Positions 18,301 to 27,962 of a stretch of DNA of 64,000 nucleotides are shown here, piece by piece. Below the pieces are notes generated by a model. That model searched no databases. It had not been told where the DNA came from and saw only the letters and a list, made by a program, of their open reading frames with translations. Each line of letters begins with the position of its first letter. The stretch's first letter is position 1. Source of the DNA: Castellaniella sp. (lineage in GTDB: Bacteria; Pseudomonadota; Gammaproteobacteria; Burkholderiales; Burkholderiaceae_B); NCBI RefSeq assembly GCF_004321985.1, contig NZ_SCQN01000022.1:1-64000 (forward strand), written 5' to 3'. The translations under genes were made by a program, and so were the position numbers.

Positions 18301-20996
18301 AGGCTGCCCTTGCGCACGCCCTGTGGGGCTCGCGAGCGGGCTGCCTCGGCCAGGTGGCCGGCGAGCTTCAGGCGCTGGGCTTCGCCGCCCGAAAGTGTCG
18401 GGACGGGCTGCCCGAGGCGAACGTATTCCAGCCCCACGTCAGCCAGGGGCGCGAGACCCCACTGCACGTCACGCAGTCCCTTGAAGAATTCCAGGGCCTC
18501 GCTCACCGTCATGTCCAGGACTTCGTCGATGGACGCCGTGCGCCCCATGTGTTCGATACGGACTTCCAGGATCTCCGGCCGGTAGCGGTGGCCGTTGCAG
18601 TCCGGACAACGCAGGTAGACGTCCGACAGGAATTGCATCTCCACGTGTTCGAAGCCTGTGCCGCCGCAGGTCGGGCAGCGGCCGTCGCCGGTGTTGAAAC
18701 TGAAGGTGCCGGCGGTGTAGCCGCGCTCGCGAGACAGATCGGCGGCCGCAAACAGCTTGCGGATGGCGTCGAAGGCCCCCACGTAGCTGGCAGGGTTGGA
18801 TCGCGCCGTCTTGCCGATGGGTGTCTGGTCCACCAGCACAATGTCGGCGAGCCGCTCCGCGCCCAGCAAGGCGTCATGTTCCCCAGGCGCGTCCGTGGGC
18901 CGACCCAGACGCTTGCGCATGGCTGGGTACAGCACGTCCTGGACCAGCGTGGATTTGCCCGATCCCGAAACGCCGGTGAGGCAGACCAGGCGCCCCAGCG
19001 GGATAGCGAAGTCCACATTCTTCAGGTTGTTGGCTCTGGCGCCCTTCAGCAGCAGCCTGGGCGTGTTGTCGGCCACCGGCATGGGCCGCGGGGCTTCAAT
19101 GTGCCGGCGGCCGCCAAAGTATTCGCCAGTCAGCGTATGCGCGGATGCCAGCTCGGCCGGCGTGCCGTCGAACACGATTTGCCCGCCGCGTTCACCCGGC
19201 CCCGGGCCGATGTCCAGGATCCGATCGGCCGCCACCATGACCTGGGGGTCGTGTTCCACGACGACCAGGGTGTTCCCATGGTCGCGCAGCCGCTGCATGA
19301 CTTGCACGATGCGGTGGATATCCCGGGGATGCAGCCCGATCGAAGGCTCGTCCAGCACGAATAGCGTGTTGACCAGCGAGGTGCCTAGCGCGGTAGTCAG
19401 GTTGATGCGCTGGACTTCGCCGCCGGACAGGGTCCGGCTCTGGCGGTCCAGCGACAGATAGCCCAGCCCCACGTCGCACAGGAAGCGCAGCCGCGTGCGG
19501 ACTTCGGCCAGCAGCTCGGCCAGCGCTTCGTCCATGACCTGGCCCAGTTCGATGTGCTCGAACCAGTCCCGGACTCGTGCAATGGGAAGTTCCATCAGGT
19601 CGTGGATGCCCAGGCCCGGCAAGGCCGCCAACTGTTCGATTGTCCAGGACACCCCAGCCGGCAGGAACCGGGGGTGGCCGGCGATGGGTTCGGTGCTGCG
19701 GCCCAGGCGCCACAGAGTGGCGTCGGGCTTGAGCCGTGCTCCCCGGCAGTGCTGGCAGGGCGTGTAGCTGCGGTATTTGGACAGCAACACACGCACATGC
19801 ATGCGATAGGCCCGGGATTCCAGCCAGTCGAAGAACCGTTGTACGCCGTACCATTGGCGCTTCCAGGCCGAGGGACCGCCCTTCCAGTCGGGTGTGCCGT
19901 GTATGACCCAGTCTTTTTCCGTGGCGCTGAGCGTGTCCCAGGGGACGTCCAGGCGCACCCCGGCCTGGGGCGCATAGCGCTCCATGTCGTCCTGGCACTC
20001 TTTGTAGCTGGCGGTTTGCCAGGGTTTGATGGCGCCTTCGCCCAGGCTGCGTGTGCCGTCCGGAATCACCAGCCCATAGTCGATGCCGATGACGCGGCCG
20101 AATCCCTTGCAGTGCTCGCAGGCCCCGAGCGGCGAATTGAAGGAAAACGTGCTGGGTAGTGGAGTGGTGTAGGCGATGTCGCAGCGGGCACAGTGCAGCC
20201 CGGAGCTGAAGCGCCATTCTTCCTCGTGGTCCTCGAACAGCGCGTGCACACTGAGGTGGCCGTTACCCTGGCGCAGCGCGGTTTCCAGCGCTTCGTTCAC
20301 CCGGGCAGGTTCTGCGGTTCCCAGTCGGAAACGGTCCTGGATCACCTGGAGGACCCGCTTGCCGTTGCGGCCCGTGGATGGCCCTTCGTCCTCCGGTTCG
20401 GCGGGATCTTCGTCGGGGCCCTCCGTCGCGCCGGCGGTGACTGGTTGCCGATCATAGGTCCGGGTGTAGCCCTGTTGTTCCAGGAAACCTCGGACTTCGG
20501 CTTCGGTGAAATTGGCGGGCACGGTGATGGGGAAGCTCACCACCAGCCGGGGGTCGGCTTCAGCGCACAGAGTCTGGAGCTGTTGCTGGATGCTGGCCGG
20601 GTTGTCGCGGTGCACGGGACCCGCGCATTGCCGGCAGTACAGATGCCCGGCACGCGCATAAAGCAGCTTCAGGTGGTCGTTGAGTTCCGTCATGGTTCCC
20701 ACGGTGCTGCGCGAATTGCGCACCGGGTTCACCTGATCGATGGCGATGGCTGGCAGGATGCCGTCGATCCGGTCGACCTGTGGCTTGTCCATGCGGTCCA
20801 GAAACTGGCGCGCGTAGGGGGAGAAAGTCTCGACGTACCGGCGCTGACCTTCGGCATACAGCGTGTCGAAGGCCAGCGAGCTTTTGCCCGAGCCCGAGAC
20901 GCCCGTGACGACGGTCAGTTCTCCGGTCTGGAAGGTGATATCGAGGTTCTTGAGATTATTCTGGCGAGCGCCAAGGATACGGATGGGAGCGTTCAT
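15345..20996 (-). CDS. uvrA: Double-length UvrA (two UvrA units in one chain)
   Basis: 1883 residues, about twice the usual ~940. Four ABC ATPase domains are seen, with GVSGSGKS Walker A motifs near residues 32, 673, 1036 and 1567 and an LSGGE signature for each. The first UvrA unit spans about 1-990, the second about 1010-1883. Zinc-binding Cys motifs occur in both units ([24 protein letters not shown] then CPDCNG; and [27 protein letters not shown] then CDACHG). The second unit keeps a recognisable UvrB-binding-type region (RVDGDF, HTIEL). UvrA normally works as a dimer scanning DNA for lesions, so this chain may be a covalent dimer or a specialised paralogue. The ATG starts MNAPIRIL. No LexA box was recognised upstream. 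Confidence 0.95.
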   Translation of the reverse strand: MNAPIRILGARQNNLKNLDITFQTGELTVVTGVSGSGKSSLAFDTLYAEGQRRYVETFSPYARQFLDRMDKPQVDRIDGILPAIAIDQVNPVRNSRSTVGTMTELNDHLKLLYARAGHLYCRQCAGPVHRDNPASIQQQLQTLCAEADPRLVVSFPITVPANFTEAEVRGFLEQQGYTRTYDRQPVTAGATEGPDEDPAEPEDEGPSTGRNGKRVLQVIQDRFRLGTAEPARVNEALETALRQGNGHLSVHALFEDHEEEWRFSSGLHCARCDIAYTTPLPSTFSFNSPLGACEHCKGFGRVIGIDYGLVIPDGTRSLGEGAIKPWQTASYKECQDDMERYAPQAGVRLDVPWDTLSATEKDWVIHGTPDWKGGPSAWKRQWYGVQRFFDWLESRAYRMHVRVLLSKYRSYTPCQHCRGARLKPDATLWRLGRSTEPIAGHPRFLPAGVSWTIEQLAALPGLGIHDLMELPIARVRDWFEHIELGQVMDEALAELLAEVRTRLRFLCDVGLGYLSLDRQSRTLSGGEVQRINLTTALGTSLVNTLFVLDEPSIGLHPRDIHRIVQVMQRLRDHGNTLVVVEHDPQVMVAADRILDIGPGPGERGGQIVFDGTPAELASAHTLTGEYFGGRRHIEAPRPMPVADNTPRLLLKGARANNLKNVDFAIPLGRLVCLTGVSGSGKSTLVQDVLYPAMRKRLGRPTDAPGEHDALLGAERLADIVLVDQTPIGKTARSNPASYVGAFDAIRKLFAAADLSRERGYTAGTFSFNTGDGRCPTCGGTGFEHVEMQFLSDVYLRCPDCNGHRYRPEILEVRIEHMGRTASIDEVLDMTVSEALEFFKGLRDVQWGLAPLADVGLEYVRLGQPVPTLSGGEAQRLKLAGHLAEAARSRAPQGVRKGSLLLFDEPTTGLHYDDIARLMRAFRKLLTAGHSLLIIEHNLDVIRAADWIVDLGPEGGDQGGQIIVQGTPDDVMHCTDSYTGRALSDYTREMDTHGLTLHEPVARPHTPASPDIHILNAREHNLKGIDVHIPRNEFTVITGVSGSGKSTLAFDILFNEGQRRYLESLNAYARAIVQPAGKPDVDAIYGIPPTVAIEQRTSRGGRKSTVATMTEIHHFLRLLYVRLGTQMCPDCHVPVAPQSPEQIVAQLLRDHAGDHIGLLAPLVVARKGYYTEIAKWAGSHGYSHLRVDGDFIPVSPWPRLNRFQEHTIELPVRDLMVDARDEAGLRDAVRAALTLGHGTFRVLTGLTRPGAATLEARRTVGPAPAQTLLTFSIKRACPNCGTSFPEPDPRLFSYNSRHGWCPGCFGTGVQLLGFTEDQTGEENTWLEDDSQALQTCPQCHGQRLNRVALAFQWHQHSIAELAALPVSDAQRFFLGLSLSGREAEIARDILSEIRSRLNFMMDVGLGYLALDRAAPTLSGGEAQRIRLAAQLGSNLQGVCYVLDEPTIGLHPRDNRILLDALARLEGNGNTLVVVEHDEDTIRRAGHVIDVGPGAGTRGGMVVAQGTVQDIIDNPASLTGRYLREPLAHPMNGRREVLPDTPSLEILDATLHNLNHADARIPLGRLNVITGVSGSGKSTLAREVLLDNLAGKVGRVDTGNWRGCGQIRGWDVVDRVLEVDQTPIGKTPRSCPATYIGFWDDIRKLYASTREARLRGWTASRFSFNTGEGRCPECEGQGMRTIEMSFLPDVKVPCDACHGARFNQETLDVHWHERSAGDVLRMEVDEAVGHFAAHRKIARALQLMQDVGLGYLTLGQPSPTLSGGEAQRIKLVTELTKAHLDEGVLRTGRASRIPHTLYVLDEPTVGLSTADVEKLIHVLHRLVDAGHTVVVIEHNLDVIAEADWIVDLGPEGGDQGGRVVAQGSPEHLCTSPTHTGRILAEFMKR

Positions 20997-21098
20997 GGCC
21001 TCATCATAATCCGGCCATTCGGATGTCAGGGTGCCCAGCAAAGTTTGTTAGAATGGTGTGTTTTGCTTTCATGCCCGCCCCCATTTCAGGAGATCCTC

Positions 21099-21227
21099 AT
21101 GGCCGAAATCAAACGCACCCGGCGCAATACGCTGGAGCGCCGCTGTCTTGGCAAGTCCTTCAAGCGCCTTTTCATCCATGCGCCGAAGAGCGTTTTCAAG
21201 ATGCTCGAGAAGGTCAAGCGCGTCTGA
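21099..21227 (+). CDS. Small, strongly basic 42-residue protein
   Basis: An ATG with a strong ribosome site (CAGGAGAT, 21088-21094) opens a 42-residue frame with 14 Lys/Arg and 3 Glu, net charge about +11; it starts MAEIKRTRRN and ends EKVKRV. A -10-like TAGAAT lies at 21049-21054, and a strong intrinsic terminator follows 47 bp after the stop, so it forms its own transcription unit between uvrA and a glycosyltransferase gene. No family recognised. The charge suggests binding to nucleic acid or membrane, which is inference. The alternative is a small RNA that happens to contain this frame. Confidence 0.6.
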   Translation: MAEIKRTRRNTLERRCLGKSFKRLFIHAPKSVFKMLEKVKRV

Positions 21228-21273
21228 CGACCCGCGCGGGACCGTATTGTTTTCATACAATTCGGTCTCAGGG

Positions 21274-21308
21274 AAACCACGGATCCAACGGTTCGTGGTT
21301 TTTTTTTG
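21274..21308 (+). terminator. Rho-independent terminator after the small basic gene
   Basis: Perfect 8-bp stem AAACCACG (21274-21281) / CGTGGTTT (21294-21301), with a 12-nt loop that can pair further, directly followed by a run of T to 21307. Confidence 0.85.
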
Positions 21309-21350
21309 CAGCTATCATGGGGGCTCGGAAATCGAAAGGAGCTGACCGGC

Positions 21351-22361
21351 ATGGCATGCTGGCGTCATTTGTTTTCCGTCGTTACCCCAACATACAACCG
21401 CGCCAGCACACTGGATCGGGTGTATCGGTCCCTCCAGGAGCAATCCTTCCAGGACTTCGAGTGGGTGGTGGTGGATGACGGGTCGACGGACCATACCCGT
21501 ACCTTGGTACAGGGGTGGCAACAGGAAGCCAGCTTTCCGATCCGTTACGTCTGGCAACCCAATCAACATAAGAAAACGGCTTTCAACAACGGCGTGCGCC
21601 ATGCGCGGGGCGAATGGCTGGTGGCCATCGACAGCGACGACGAACTGGATTCGAACGCGCTCTACCACATGTCCTGTGTCTGGGAACAGATCCCGCCGTC
21701 TGCGCGTGGACGATACGTGGCGATTACCGGCCTGTGCGCCGGGCCGGACGGCCGCATCGTGGGCGACATGTATCCTCAGGACGTGATGGACGTCAGTTCG
21801 CTGGACATGACCTTTCGCTACCATGTGCGTGGGGAAAAGTTCGGCTGCCTTCGTACCGATGTGCTGCGCCAGTTTCCGTTTCCCGAGGACATCCCCGGCT
21901 TCGTGCCCGAAAGCCTGGTCTGGAACGCGATTGCGCGGGCGGGCTATCTGACCCGCTTTGTCAATCAGGTCTTCCGGGTCTATCACGACAGCGCTGACAG
22001 TCTTTCCCGCCAGGGACGGGCTGCCGGTGGCGGGCGGCACGCACTGGGCCTGTGGCTGTTGGCGCAAGATACGCTGGAAAACTGCCTGCCCTGGTTCCGC
22101 TGCCAGCCGGCATCCTTTTTTGCCGCAGCGGCGCGCTATACGCGGTTTTCGCTGCACATGTGGCGCCGTGGCATCCGTCGCCCGCCCGGGCGGGCCCTGA
22201 CGCACTTGGGCGCGCGCCTGATGGTGGCTGGTTGTGCGCCGTTGGGTCTGGCGCTGTTCATCCGGGATCGTCTGCGGGAAGGCCCCGATGATCGGGAACG
22301 GAATCGCCCCAGCTGTCCCGCTGTTTCGGCTTCAAAGAGCCACGGGAAGCAGAAGACGTAG
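21351..22361 (+). CDS. Family 2 glycosyltransferase
   Basis: 336 residues, GT-A fold. Motifs: SVVTPTYNR at the N-terminus, VVVDDGSTD (nucleotide-sugar binding), and VAIDSDDEL (the metal-binding D-x-D equivalent). The start follows GAAAGGAG at about 21333-21340; upstream codons of the frame fall in the terminator. The C-terminal third is less conserved and not clearly membrane-spanning. It stands alone, not in a polysaccharide cluster, so the acceptor is unknown. Confidence 0.88.
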   Translation: MACWRHLFSVVTPTYNRASTLDRVYRSLQEQSFQDFEWVVVDDGSTDHTRTLVQGWQQEASFPIRYVWQPNQHKKTAFNNGVRHARGEWLVAIDSDDELDSNALYHMSCVWEQIPPSARGRYVAITGLCAGPDGRIVGDMYPQDVMDVSSLDMTFRYHVRGEKFGCLRTDVLRQFPFPEDIPGFVPESLVWNAIARAGYLTRFVNQVFRVYHDSADSLSRQGRAAGGGRHALGLWLLAQDTLENCLPWFRCQPASFFAAAARYTRFSLHMWRRGIRRPPGRALTHLGARLMVAGCAPLGLALFIRDRLREGPDDRERNRPSCPAVSASKSHGKQKT

Positions 22362-22407
22362 GAATCGCCTCATGCGGGTCGACTCGCCAGCAGGCGTGGC
22401 GACTCGT

Positions 22408-22875
22408 TCAGTGTGTTTCCGGTGGCCCCTGATCGTCGTCATCCTCCAGATCGTCACGACCGTCCTGTTCCGGCGCGGGCTCGTCTCCCAGCCCGAATGG
22501 CAGCAGTTCTTCCAGCGTCTCCGACCAGCCGATTTCTTCGCCTTGGGCGTCCACCTTCACGAAGCGTGCGTCTTTCTGATCCGACAACTGGATCGCCCAC
22601 AGGAACTTGCAATCCAGGGGGGTACCGTCGCTGAAGTTCAGCCCGCCCTGGCTGCCCAGGATGCGGGCATCGGGGCCACCTGCCTGGACGTGGGCGATGT
22701 CCTCATCCGTATCGGCGGGATCCAGCGGGATCGCGAAGAGAACCCACTCGAAGCCCTCGCCAGGTTCGGCAACGACCTCTGCAATCACGGGTTTGCCCAG
22801 GTAGGCACAGAGCGCGTCAGCGGTGCGGCCTAGCAGTGCGGTTTCGTCGGGGGTGAAGGCGAGAGGCAGAGGCAT
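22408..22875 (-). CDS. Conserved hypothetical protein, acidic C-terminus
   Basis: 155 residues, not assigned to a family with known function. It opens MPLPLAFTPDETALLGRTAD, has a central beta-rich stretch (FEWVLFAIPLD, CKFLWAIQLSD) and ends in a very acidic, Pro-containing tail (DDLEDDDDQGPPETH). No signal peptide or membrane segment. It diverges from ettA across 166 bp. The codon use and GC match its neighbours, so it looks like a resident gene. Confidence 0.7.
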   Translation of the reverse strand: MPLPLAFTPDETALLGRTADALCAYLGKPVIAEVVAEPGEGFEWVLFAIPLDPADTDEDIAHVQAGGPDARILGSQGGLNFSDGTPLDCKFLWAIQLSDQKDARFVKVDAQGEEIGWSETLEELLPFGLGDEPAPEQDGRDDLEDDDDQGPPETH

Positions 22876-22960
22876 CGTGCGGACTCATCGAAAAAGGGGG
22901 CGGCAAGAGTGATTTTACGGGTTTCGGCTGGATGTCGGCCAGTTGCCAGGAGCAGCCGGA

Positions 22961-22990
22961 TTGGGTTTTGCCCGGGTTGCAGCCTACAAT
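22961..22990 (+). promoter_or_regulatory. Candidate sigma70 promoter of ettA
   Basis: TTGGGT (22961-22966), 18-bp spacer, TACAAT (22985-22990), about 50 bp upstream of the ettA ATG, in the 166-bp divergent gap. Confidence 0.4.
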
Positions 22991-23041
22991 CGTCCTGTCG
23001 CGCGGTTGAATCCTTCGGCCCGCAGTTTTGACGGTTGCTTG

Positions 23042-24715
23042 ATGGCACAGTACGTATATTCCATGAACCGGGTCGGCAAGATCGTGCCGCCCAAACGCCA
23101 GATCCTGCGGGATATCTCCCTGTCTTTCTTCCCGGGCGCCAAGATCGGCGTGCTGGGCCTCAATGGCTCCGGCAAATCGACCCTGCTGAAGATCATGGCG
23201 GGGGTGGACACTGACATCGAAGGCGAGGCTATACCCATGCCGGGGCTGAAGATCGGCTATCTGCCCCAGGAACCGCAGCTGGATCCGGAACACACGGTTC
23301 GCCAGGCGGTCGAAGCCGGACTGGGCGAGGTCTTCGAAGCTCGCAAACGGCTCGACGAGGTGTATGCGGCGTATGCGGAACCCGATGCGGATTTCGATGC
23401 GTTGGCCGCTGAACAGGCTCGGCTCGAAGCCGTGATTGCAGCCTCCGCCACCAGTGGCAGCGATGACATCGAGACCCAAATGGAGATCGCGGCGGACGCT
23501 TTGCGTTTGCCGGCATGGGATGCCGTTGTCGGCCACTTGTCGGGCGGTGAAAAGCGCCGCGTGGCGCTTTGTCGGCTGCTGCTGTCCAAGCCGGACATGC
23601 TGCTCCTCGACGAGCCCACCAACCACCTGGATGCCGAATCGGTGGAATGGCTGGAGACTTTCCTGCACCAGTTTCCCGGTACCGTGGTGGCCGTGACCCA
23701 TGACCGGTATTTCCTGGACAATGTGGCCGAATGGATCCTGGAGCTGGACCGCGGCCACGGCATTCCCTGGAAGGGCAACTACAGCTCTTGGCTGGAGCAG
23801 AAGGAAGACCGGCTCAAGCACGAAGAGGCCGCCGAATCGGCGCGCCAGCGTACCATCAAGAAAGAACTCGAGTGGGTGCGGCAGAATCCCAAGGGCCGCC
23901 AGGCCAAGGCCAAGGCGCGCCTGGCTCGCTTCGAGGAATTGTCCTCGGTGGACTACCAGAAGCGCAATGAGACCCAGGAAATCTTCATTCCCGTGGCCGA
24001 GCGCCTGGGCAACGAGGTCATCGAATTCCGTGACGTCGCCAAGTCCTTCGGTGACCGCGTGCTGATGGATGGCCTGAGTTTCAAGGTTCCGGCCGGCGCG
24101 ATCATGGGCATCATCGGGGCGAACGGTGCGGGTAAGTCCACGTTGTTCCGCCTGATCACGGGCGCGGAAAAACCGGATTCCGGCGAAATCGTGCTGGGCC
24201 AGACCGTGAAACTGTCCCACGTGGATCAGTCGCGCGGCTCGCTGCCGGACGACAAGACAGTCTTCGAGGCCATCTCCGATGGCGCCGACTTGCTGACGGT
24301 CGGCCGCTTCGAGATGTCGTCGCGGGCTTATCTGGGGCGTTTCAACTTCAAGGGGGCCGATCAGAACAAGCGGGTGGGCAAGCTGTCCGGGGGCGAGCGT
24401 GGCCGCTTGCATCTGGCCAAGACATTGATCGCGGGCGGCAACGTCCTGTTGCTGGATGAACCCTCGAACGATCTGGATGTGGAAACCCTGCGCGCGCTGG
24501 AAGACGCGCTGCTGGAATTCGCCGGTTGCGTACTGGTGATCAGCCACGACCGCTGGTTCCTGGACCGGATCGCCACGCACATCCTGGCTTTCGAGGGGGA
24601 TTCCCGCATCGTGTTCTTTGATGGAAACTATCAGGAATACGAGGCCGACAAACGGGTGCGCCTGGGCGAGGAAGCGGCGCGGCCGCATCGCCTGCGGTAC
24701 AAGGCCCTGAAATAG
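23042..24715 (+). CDS. ettA: Energy-dependent translational throttle protein EttA (ABC-F)
   Basis: 557 residues, the usual EttA length. Two soluble ABC domains with no membrane segments: GLNGSGKST and GANGAGKST Walker A motifs, [11 protein letters not shown] and [11 protein letters not shown] signatures, [11 protein letters not shown] and [11 protein letters not shown] Walker B motifs. The region between them, rich in Lys/Arg/Glu ([10 protein letters not shown] to [12 protein letters not shown]), is the P-site tRNA interaction motif. EttA gates entry of 70S initiation complexes into elongation according to ATP/ADP. The start [11 protein letters not shown] is the conserved N-terminus of the family. 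Confidence 0.96.
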   Translation: MAQYVYSMNRVGKIVPPKRQILRDISLSFFPGAKIGVLGLNGSGKSTLLKIMAGVDTDIEGEAIPMPGLKIGYLPQEPQLDPEHTVRQAVEAGLGEVFEARKRLDEVYAAYAEPDADFDALAAEQARLEAVIAASATSGSDDIETQMEIAADALRLPAWDAVVGHLSGGEKRRVALCRLLLSKPDMLLLDEPTNHLDAESVEWLETFLHQFPGTVVAVTHDRYFLDNVAEWILELDRGHGIPWKGNYSSWLEQKEDRLKHEEAAESARQRTIKKELEWVRQNPKGRQAKAKARLARFEELSSVDYQKRNETQEIFIPVAERLGNEVIEFRDVAKSFGDRVLMDGLSFKVPAGAIMGIIGANGAGKSTLFRLITGAEKPDSGEIVLGQTVKLSHVDQSRGSLPDDKTVFEAISDGADLLTVGRFEMSSRAYLGRFNFKGADQNKRVGKLSGGERGRLHLAKTLIAGGNVLLLDEPSNDLDVETLRALEDALLEFAGCVLVISHDRWFLDRIATHILAFEGDSRIVFFDGNYQEYEADKRVRLGEEAARPHRLRYKALK

Positions 24716-24728
24716 AGCAGGGGTTGCA

Positions 24729-25286
24729 ATGAAGGCGGTCACTGTTGATTCGGCGCTGTTGGCGGCTCATCGCAGCCTGTTGCTCATCGTGGACATGCAG
24801 GACAGGCTTTTGCCCGCCATCGATGATGCCCAGGCACTGGTGCGGCGCGTGGCGCGGTTGGCTCAGGCAGCTCGGCTGCTGTCCGTGCCGGTCTGGGCCA
24901 CCGAGCATTGTCCGGATAAGATTGGCCCGACGGAGCCATCGCTCGCGGTTCACGTGGACAGGGTCCGGGCCAAGACGCATTTCAACGCCTGCCGCGAGCC
25001 CGATTTTCTGGCGCAATGGCCTCGCGGGCGGACCCGCGTGTTGTTGACAGGCACCGAAGCCCACATTTGCGTGTTACAAACGGGGCTGGGCTTGGCTCAG
25101 GCAGGGTACCGGCCTGTCCTGGTGACGGATGGCGTGGGTTCGCGTCGGCCCGAGGATCAGTCGATCGCCTGTCAGCGCTGGCGGCACTACGGGCTTGAAA
25201 CGATCACAATCGAGATGGCCATCTACGAGTGGCAGGAAACCCCGGCGCACCCGGCGTTTCGGGATGTACTGAAGCTTGTGAAGTAG
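24729..25286 (+). CDS. Isochorismatase-family cysteine hydrolase (YcaC-like)
   Basis: 185 residues. The catalytic triad of the family is visible: Asp in LLIVDMQDRLL, Lys in AKTHFNA, and Cys in GTEAHICVLQT. The protein resembles YcaC-type hydrolases, whose natural substrates are poorly defined, more than true isochorismatases. It lies 13 bp after ettA and probably shares its transcript. Confidence 0.9.
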   Translation: MKAVTVDSALLAAHRSLLLIVDMQDRLLPAIDDAQALVRRVARLAQAARLLSVPVWATEHCPDKIGPTEPSLAVHVDRVRAKTHFNACREPDFLAQWPRGRTRVLLTGTEAHICVLQTGLGLAQAGYRPVLVTDGVGSRRPEDQSIACQRWRHYGLETITIEMAIYEWQETPAHPAFRDVLKLVK

Positions 25287-25417
25287 GCCATGGGCGCCCG
25301 GTGTCCGAAACAAATGTAGTGTCGGCTCACAGTTTCGGCGGGTGGGCTGGTATATAAAGGTATCGACGGTGCCTCTGTGGCATTCCGGACATCATTCCAT
25401 TCGAAAAGGAGAACTTC

Positions 25418-25645
25418 ATGACCCTCACGACATTCGGAAAACTGAGCGTGGCCGTGCTGCTGGCCACCGCCATGGCCGGGTGCTCCTCTTGGGACAACAT
25501 GAGCTATCGGCAAAAATCCACCGTCACAGGCGCTGGCCTGGGCGGTGTGGCGGGTGCCGTCATTTCCGGTGGCGGAATCCTGGGTACTGTGGGTGGCGCG
25601 GCCATTGGCGGCATCATCGGCGACCAGATCGGAAAAAATCGATGA
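25418..25645 (+). CDS. Glycine-zipper 2TM lipoprotein (OsmB-like)
   Basis: 75 residues. N-terminal lipoprotein signal with lipobox AMAGC (Cys ~22), then a Gly-zipper stretch GAGLGGVAGAV...GGAAIGGIIGDQIG forming two short membrane-inserting helices. Small outer-membrane lipoproteins of this type are often stress-induced. The strong ribosome site AAAAGGAGAA precedes the ATG; TATATAAA near 25351-25358 may be part of its promoter. An intrinsic terminator follows, so it is monocistronic. Confidence 0.88.
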   Translation: MTLTTFGKLSVAVLLATAMAGCSSWDNMSYRQKSTVTGAGLGGVAGAVISGGGILGTVGGAAIGGIIGDQIGKNR

Positions 25646-25680
25646 AGCGCAGCCCCGGTCCGGCGCTTTGATCGCCGCGG

Positions 25681-25705
25681 GCGCCCTTCGGGGCGCTTCT
25701 TTTTT
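25681..25705 (+). terminator. Rho-independent terminator after the glycine-zipper lipoprotein
   Basis: Stem GCGCCC (25681-25686) / GGGCGC (25691-25696) closed by a TTCG tetraloop, followed by TTCTTTTTT to 25705. Confidence 0.85.
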
Positions 25706-25809
25706 GCCTGGCGCGAACGCCGGGCCGGCCGTAGCGGGCGATCCAGGGTGCGGGCCGATGCCGCGCTGTACACTCCAAGCTTTGTGTCGATTGATCCCGC
25801 GGCCCCGCC

Positions 25810-26697
25810 ATGCTGCTCACCCTGCTGAACATCGTCCTGCCCGTGTTTGCAGTTGCCGCCCTGGGATCCGTTTTCGGACGCCGCCAGACGCGGCTCCCGG
25901 ATATGGGGTTCATCAACCACGCCAATGTGGTGGTGTTCTGCCCGGCGCTGGTGTTTTCAGCGTTGCTCGACAATCCGATGAATCTGTCGCAGGCCTGGCC
26001 GCTGGTCGCCGCGGCTGCCCTCATCATTCTCATCCCGGGGTTGCTGCTCGCACTGGTGCCGCCTCTGACGCGGACTCGTGCCGGGTTCCTGGTCCCCGGC
26101 ATGTTCCGCAACACGGGCAACATCGGTATTCCGATCATGATGCTGGCCTATGGCAAGGATCTGCTGGGCGACATTGTCATTCTGTTTGTGATCTCCAACC
26201 TGCTGCAGTTTTCCATCGGGCTGATGCTGTTGTCGCCGGGTGGCAATCGATGGTTGTGGCTGAAGAACCCCAATATCTGGGCGGCGGTGCTGGGGGTCGC
26301 GTTGGCGCCTTATCGGGCGTGGATTCCACAGTTCGTCACGACATCGGTGGATCTGACGGGGCAGATCGCCATCCCGCTGATGCTGTTTGGCCTGGGGGTG
26401 CGCCTGTCGCAGGACCGTATCGATCAGATCGGGCTGGCGCTGAAGGTCAATGGCCTGTATCTGCTGGCGGGGCTGATCACGCTGCCCATCGTGTTCTGGT
26501 TGCTGCCACTGACCCCGGAATGGATGCGGCTCGTGTCCCTGTCGGCGATGCTGCCGCCGGCGGTCCTGAATTACCTGCTCAGCGAGCAGTACCGGGTGGA
26601 GCCCCGGACAGTGGCCGGCGTGGTCCTGCTGGGCAACATCCTGTCGGTGGCGACGGTACCACTGGTCGTATGGGCCACACTGACTTGGTTGCAGTAG
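25810..26697 (+). CDS. AEC (auxin efflux carrier) family transporter
   Basis: 295 residues with about ten hydrophobic segments and no signal peptide. The first half contains the family-typical FRNTGNIGIPI motif with its helix-breaking Asn-Pro-like region; the second half repeats it with QIAIPLMLFGLGVRL. Bacterial members export or import small organic acids such as malate or malonate. Convergent with minE; no substrate clue nearby. Confidence 0.9.
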   Translation: MLLTLLNIVLPVFAVAALGSVFGRRQTRLPDMGFINHANVVVFCPALVFSALLDNPMNLSQAWPLVAAAALIILIPGLLLALVPPLTRTRAGFLVPGMFRNTGNIGIPIMMLAYGKDLLGDIVILFVISNLLQFSIGLMLLSPGGNRWLWLKNPNIWAAVLGVALAPYRAWIPQFVTTSVDLTGQIAIPLMLFGLGVRLSQDRIDQIGLALKVNGLYLLAGLITLPIVFWLLPLTPEWMRLVSLSAMLPPAVLNYLLSEQYRVEPRTVAGVVLLGNILSVATVPLVVWATLTWLQ

Positions 26698-26758
26698 GGA
26701 AGGCATGCCGCTCCACTGCGTGGAGGGGAGCCTGCGAAACAGGTGTGTCGGATCGCGT

Positions 26759-27031
26759 TCAGGCCGATGGCCGCGGCTGGGCTTGCGGCATCTCGATCTT
26801 GACTTCCAGGACTTCCAGCGAGTCCTGGCGGTCCAGGTTGACCTTGATGTCGTCGGGGTTGACGTTCACATACTTGGAGATTACAGCGATCAGTTCCTTC
26901 TGGAGCTGAGGCAGGAAGTCCGGACCGTTACTGCCACTGCCGCGCCGGTTGATCAGGATGAGCTGCAGCCGGTCCTTTGCGATGCTGGCGGACGATTTCT
27001 TCTCACCGCGTAGGAAATCCAGGAAAGACAT
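26759..27031 (-). CDS. minE: Cell division topological specificity factor MinE
   Basis: 90 residues. N-terminal membrane-targeting and anti-MinCD segment ([15 protein letters not shown], then AKDRLQLIL) followed by the dimerisation domain ([28 protein letters not shown]). Two in-frame ATGs exist; 27031 is favoured because the G-rich ribosome site lies ~8 bp before it and it gives the usual MinE start, while 27037 would overlap the minD stop. Last gene of glnS-minC-minD-minE. Confidence 0.95.
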   Translation of the reverse strand: MSFLDFLRGEKKSSASIAKDRLQLILINRRGSGSNGPDFLPQLQKELIAVISKYVNVNPDDIKVNLDRQDSLEVLEVKIEMPQAQPRPSA

Positions 27032-27033
27032 GA

Positions 27034-27849
27034 TCATTTCCCCCCGAACAGGCGCTTGAACAGGCCGGGCTTCTCGTAGTCTACGAAACGCAGCGGTTTC
27101 TCTTCGCCGAGGTAGCGCGCCACGACGTCCTGGTAGGCGTCGGACACCTCGCTGTCGCGGATGTGAATGGCCGGGATCCCCTGGTTGGAGGCTTGCAGCA
27201 CGATCTCGGATTCGGGGATGACGCCGATCAGCCGGATGCGCAGGATGTCCTCGATGTCGTTCAGCGACAGCATCTCGCCCTCGGATACGCGCTTGGCGTT
27301 GTACCGCGTGAGCAGCAGGTGCTCCTTCACGGGGTCCTCGCCGCGCTCGGCCCGGCGTGATTTGGCCGACAGGATGCCCAGAATGCGGTCCGAATCGCGC
27401 ACCGATGAGACTTCAGGGTTGGTGACCACCAGGGCGTCATCCGCAAAATACGCGGCCATCAGCGCACCCGTTTCGATGCCGGCGGGGGAATCGCAGACAA
27501 TGTATTCGAAGTCCATTTCGGCCAGGTCTTCCAGAACCTTGCCTACGCCATCGCGGGTCAGGGCTTCCTTGTCGCGTGTCTGGGAGGCCGGCAAGATATA
27601 GAGGTTTTCGAGCTGCTTGTCGCGAATCAGGGCCTGGTTCAGCGAAGCCTCACCCTGGATCACGTTGACGAAGTCGTATACGACGCGACGCTCGCAACCC
27701 ATGATGAGGTCCAGGTTGCGGAGTCCGACATCGAAATCAATGACCACTGTCTTGTGACCGCGCATGGCCAGGCCGGCCGAAAAACTTGCGCTGGAGGTTG
27801 TCTTGCCCACGCCTCCCTTGCCGGAGGTGACTACAACGATGCGCGCCAT
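27034..27849 (-). CDS. minD: Septum site-determining ATPase MinD
   Basis: 271 residues. Deviant Walker A KGGVGKTT at residues 11-18, the conserved [16 protein letters not shown], and the C-terminal amphipathic membrane-targeting helix [11 protein letters not shown] are present. MinD binds membrane with ATP, recruits MinC, and is released by MinE, giving the pole-to-pole oscillation that keeps FtsZ at mid-cell. It lies 113 bp after minC; that gap holds a hairpin with a T-run. Confidence 0.97.
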   Translation of the reverse strand: MARIVVVTSGKGGVGKTTSSASFSAGLAMRGHKTVVIDFDVGLRNLDLIMGCERRVVYDFVNVIQGEASLNQALIRDKQLENLYILPASQTRDKEALTRDGVGKVLEDLAEMDFEYIVCDSPAGIETGALMAAYFADDALVVTNPEVSSVRDSDRILGILSAKSRRAERGEDPVKEHLLLTRYNAKRVSEGEMLSLNDIEDILRIRLIGVIPESEIVLQASNQGIPAIHIRDSEVSDAYQDVVARYLGEEKPLRFVDYEKPGLFKRLFGGK

Positions 27850-27894
27850 GGTGAATGGTTTCCCCTCTGTTCAAAATTCATGACATCGTAAAGC

Positions 27895-27950
27895 AAAAAG
27901 CCGGATTCGATGAGAGCCTGCCTTCATCGCGTGTGACGGATGGTATCCGG
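27895..27950 (-). promoter_or_regulatory. Hairpin with T-run between minC and minD (attenuator-like)
   Basis: On the - strand an outer pair CCGGAT/ATCCGG (27950-27945 with 27906-27901) encloses an inner stem CGATGA/TCATCG (27929-27924 with 27913-27908), followed by CTTTTTG (27900-27894). This has the shape of a weak intrinsic terminator inside the operon and could lower or regulate minDE transcription. Confidence 0.3.
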
Positions 27951-27962
27951 TTCCCTTTGTGG

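Noticed and set aside
17916-19364. A 482-codon open frame antisense to uvrA
   Set aside because: Low-complexity Arg/Gln/Val-rich translation with no domain, no ribosome site, and lying opposite conserved UvrA motifs; a GC-skewed third-position shadow.
20997-21098. LexA/SOS box upstream of uvrA
   Set aside because: No CTGT-N8-ACAG-like palindrome was found between uvrA and the small basic gene.
22817-24742. A 641-codon open frame antisense to ettA
   Set aside because: It mirrors the ABC motifs of EttA and shows no recognisable protein features.
26711-26725. Hairpin CTCCAC/GTGGAG between the AEC gene and minE as a terminator
   Set aside because: Only a 6-bp stem and no T-run in either direction.
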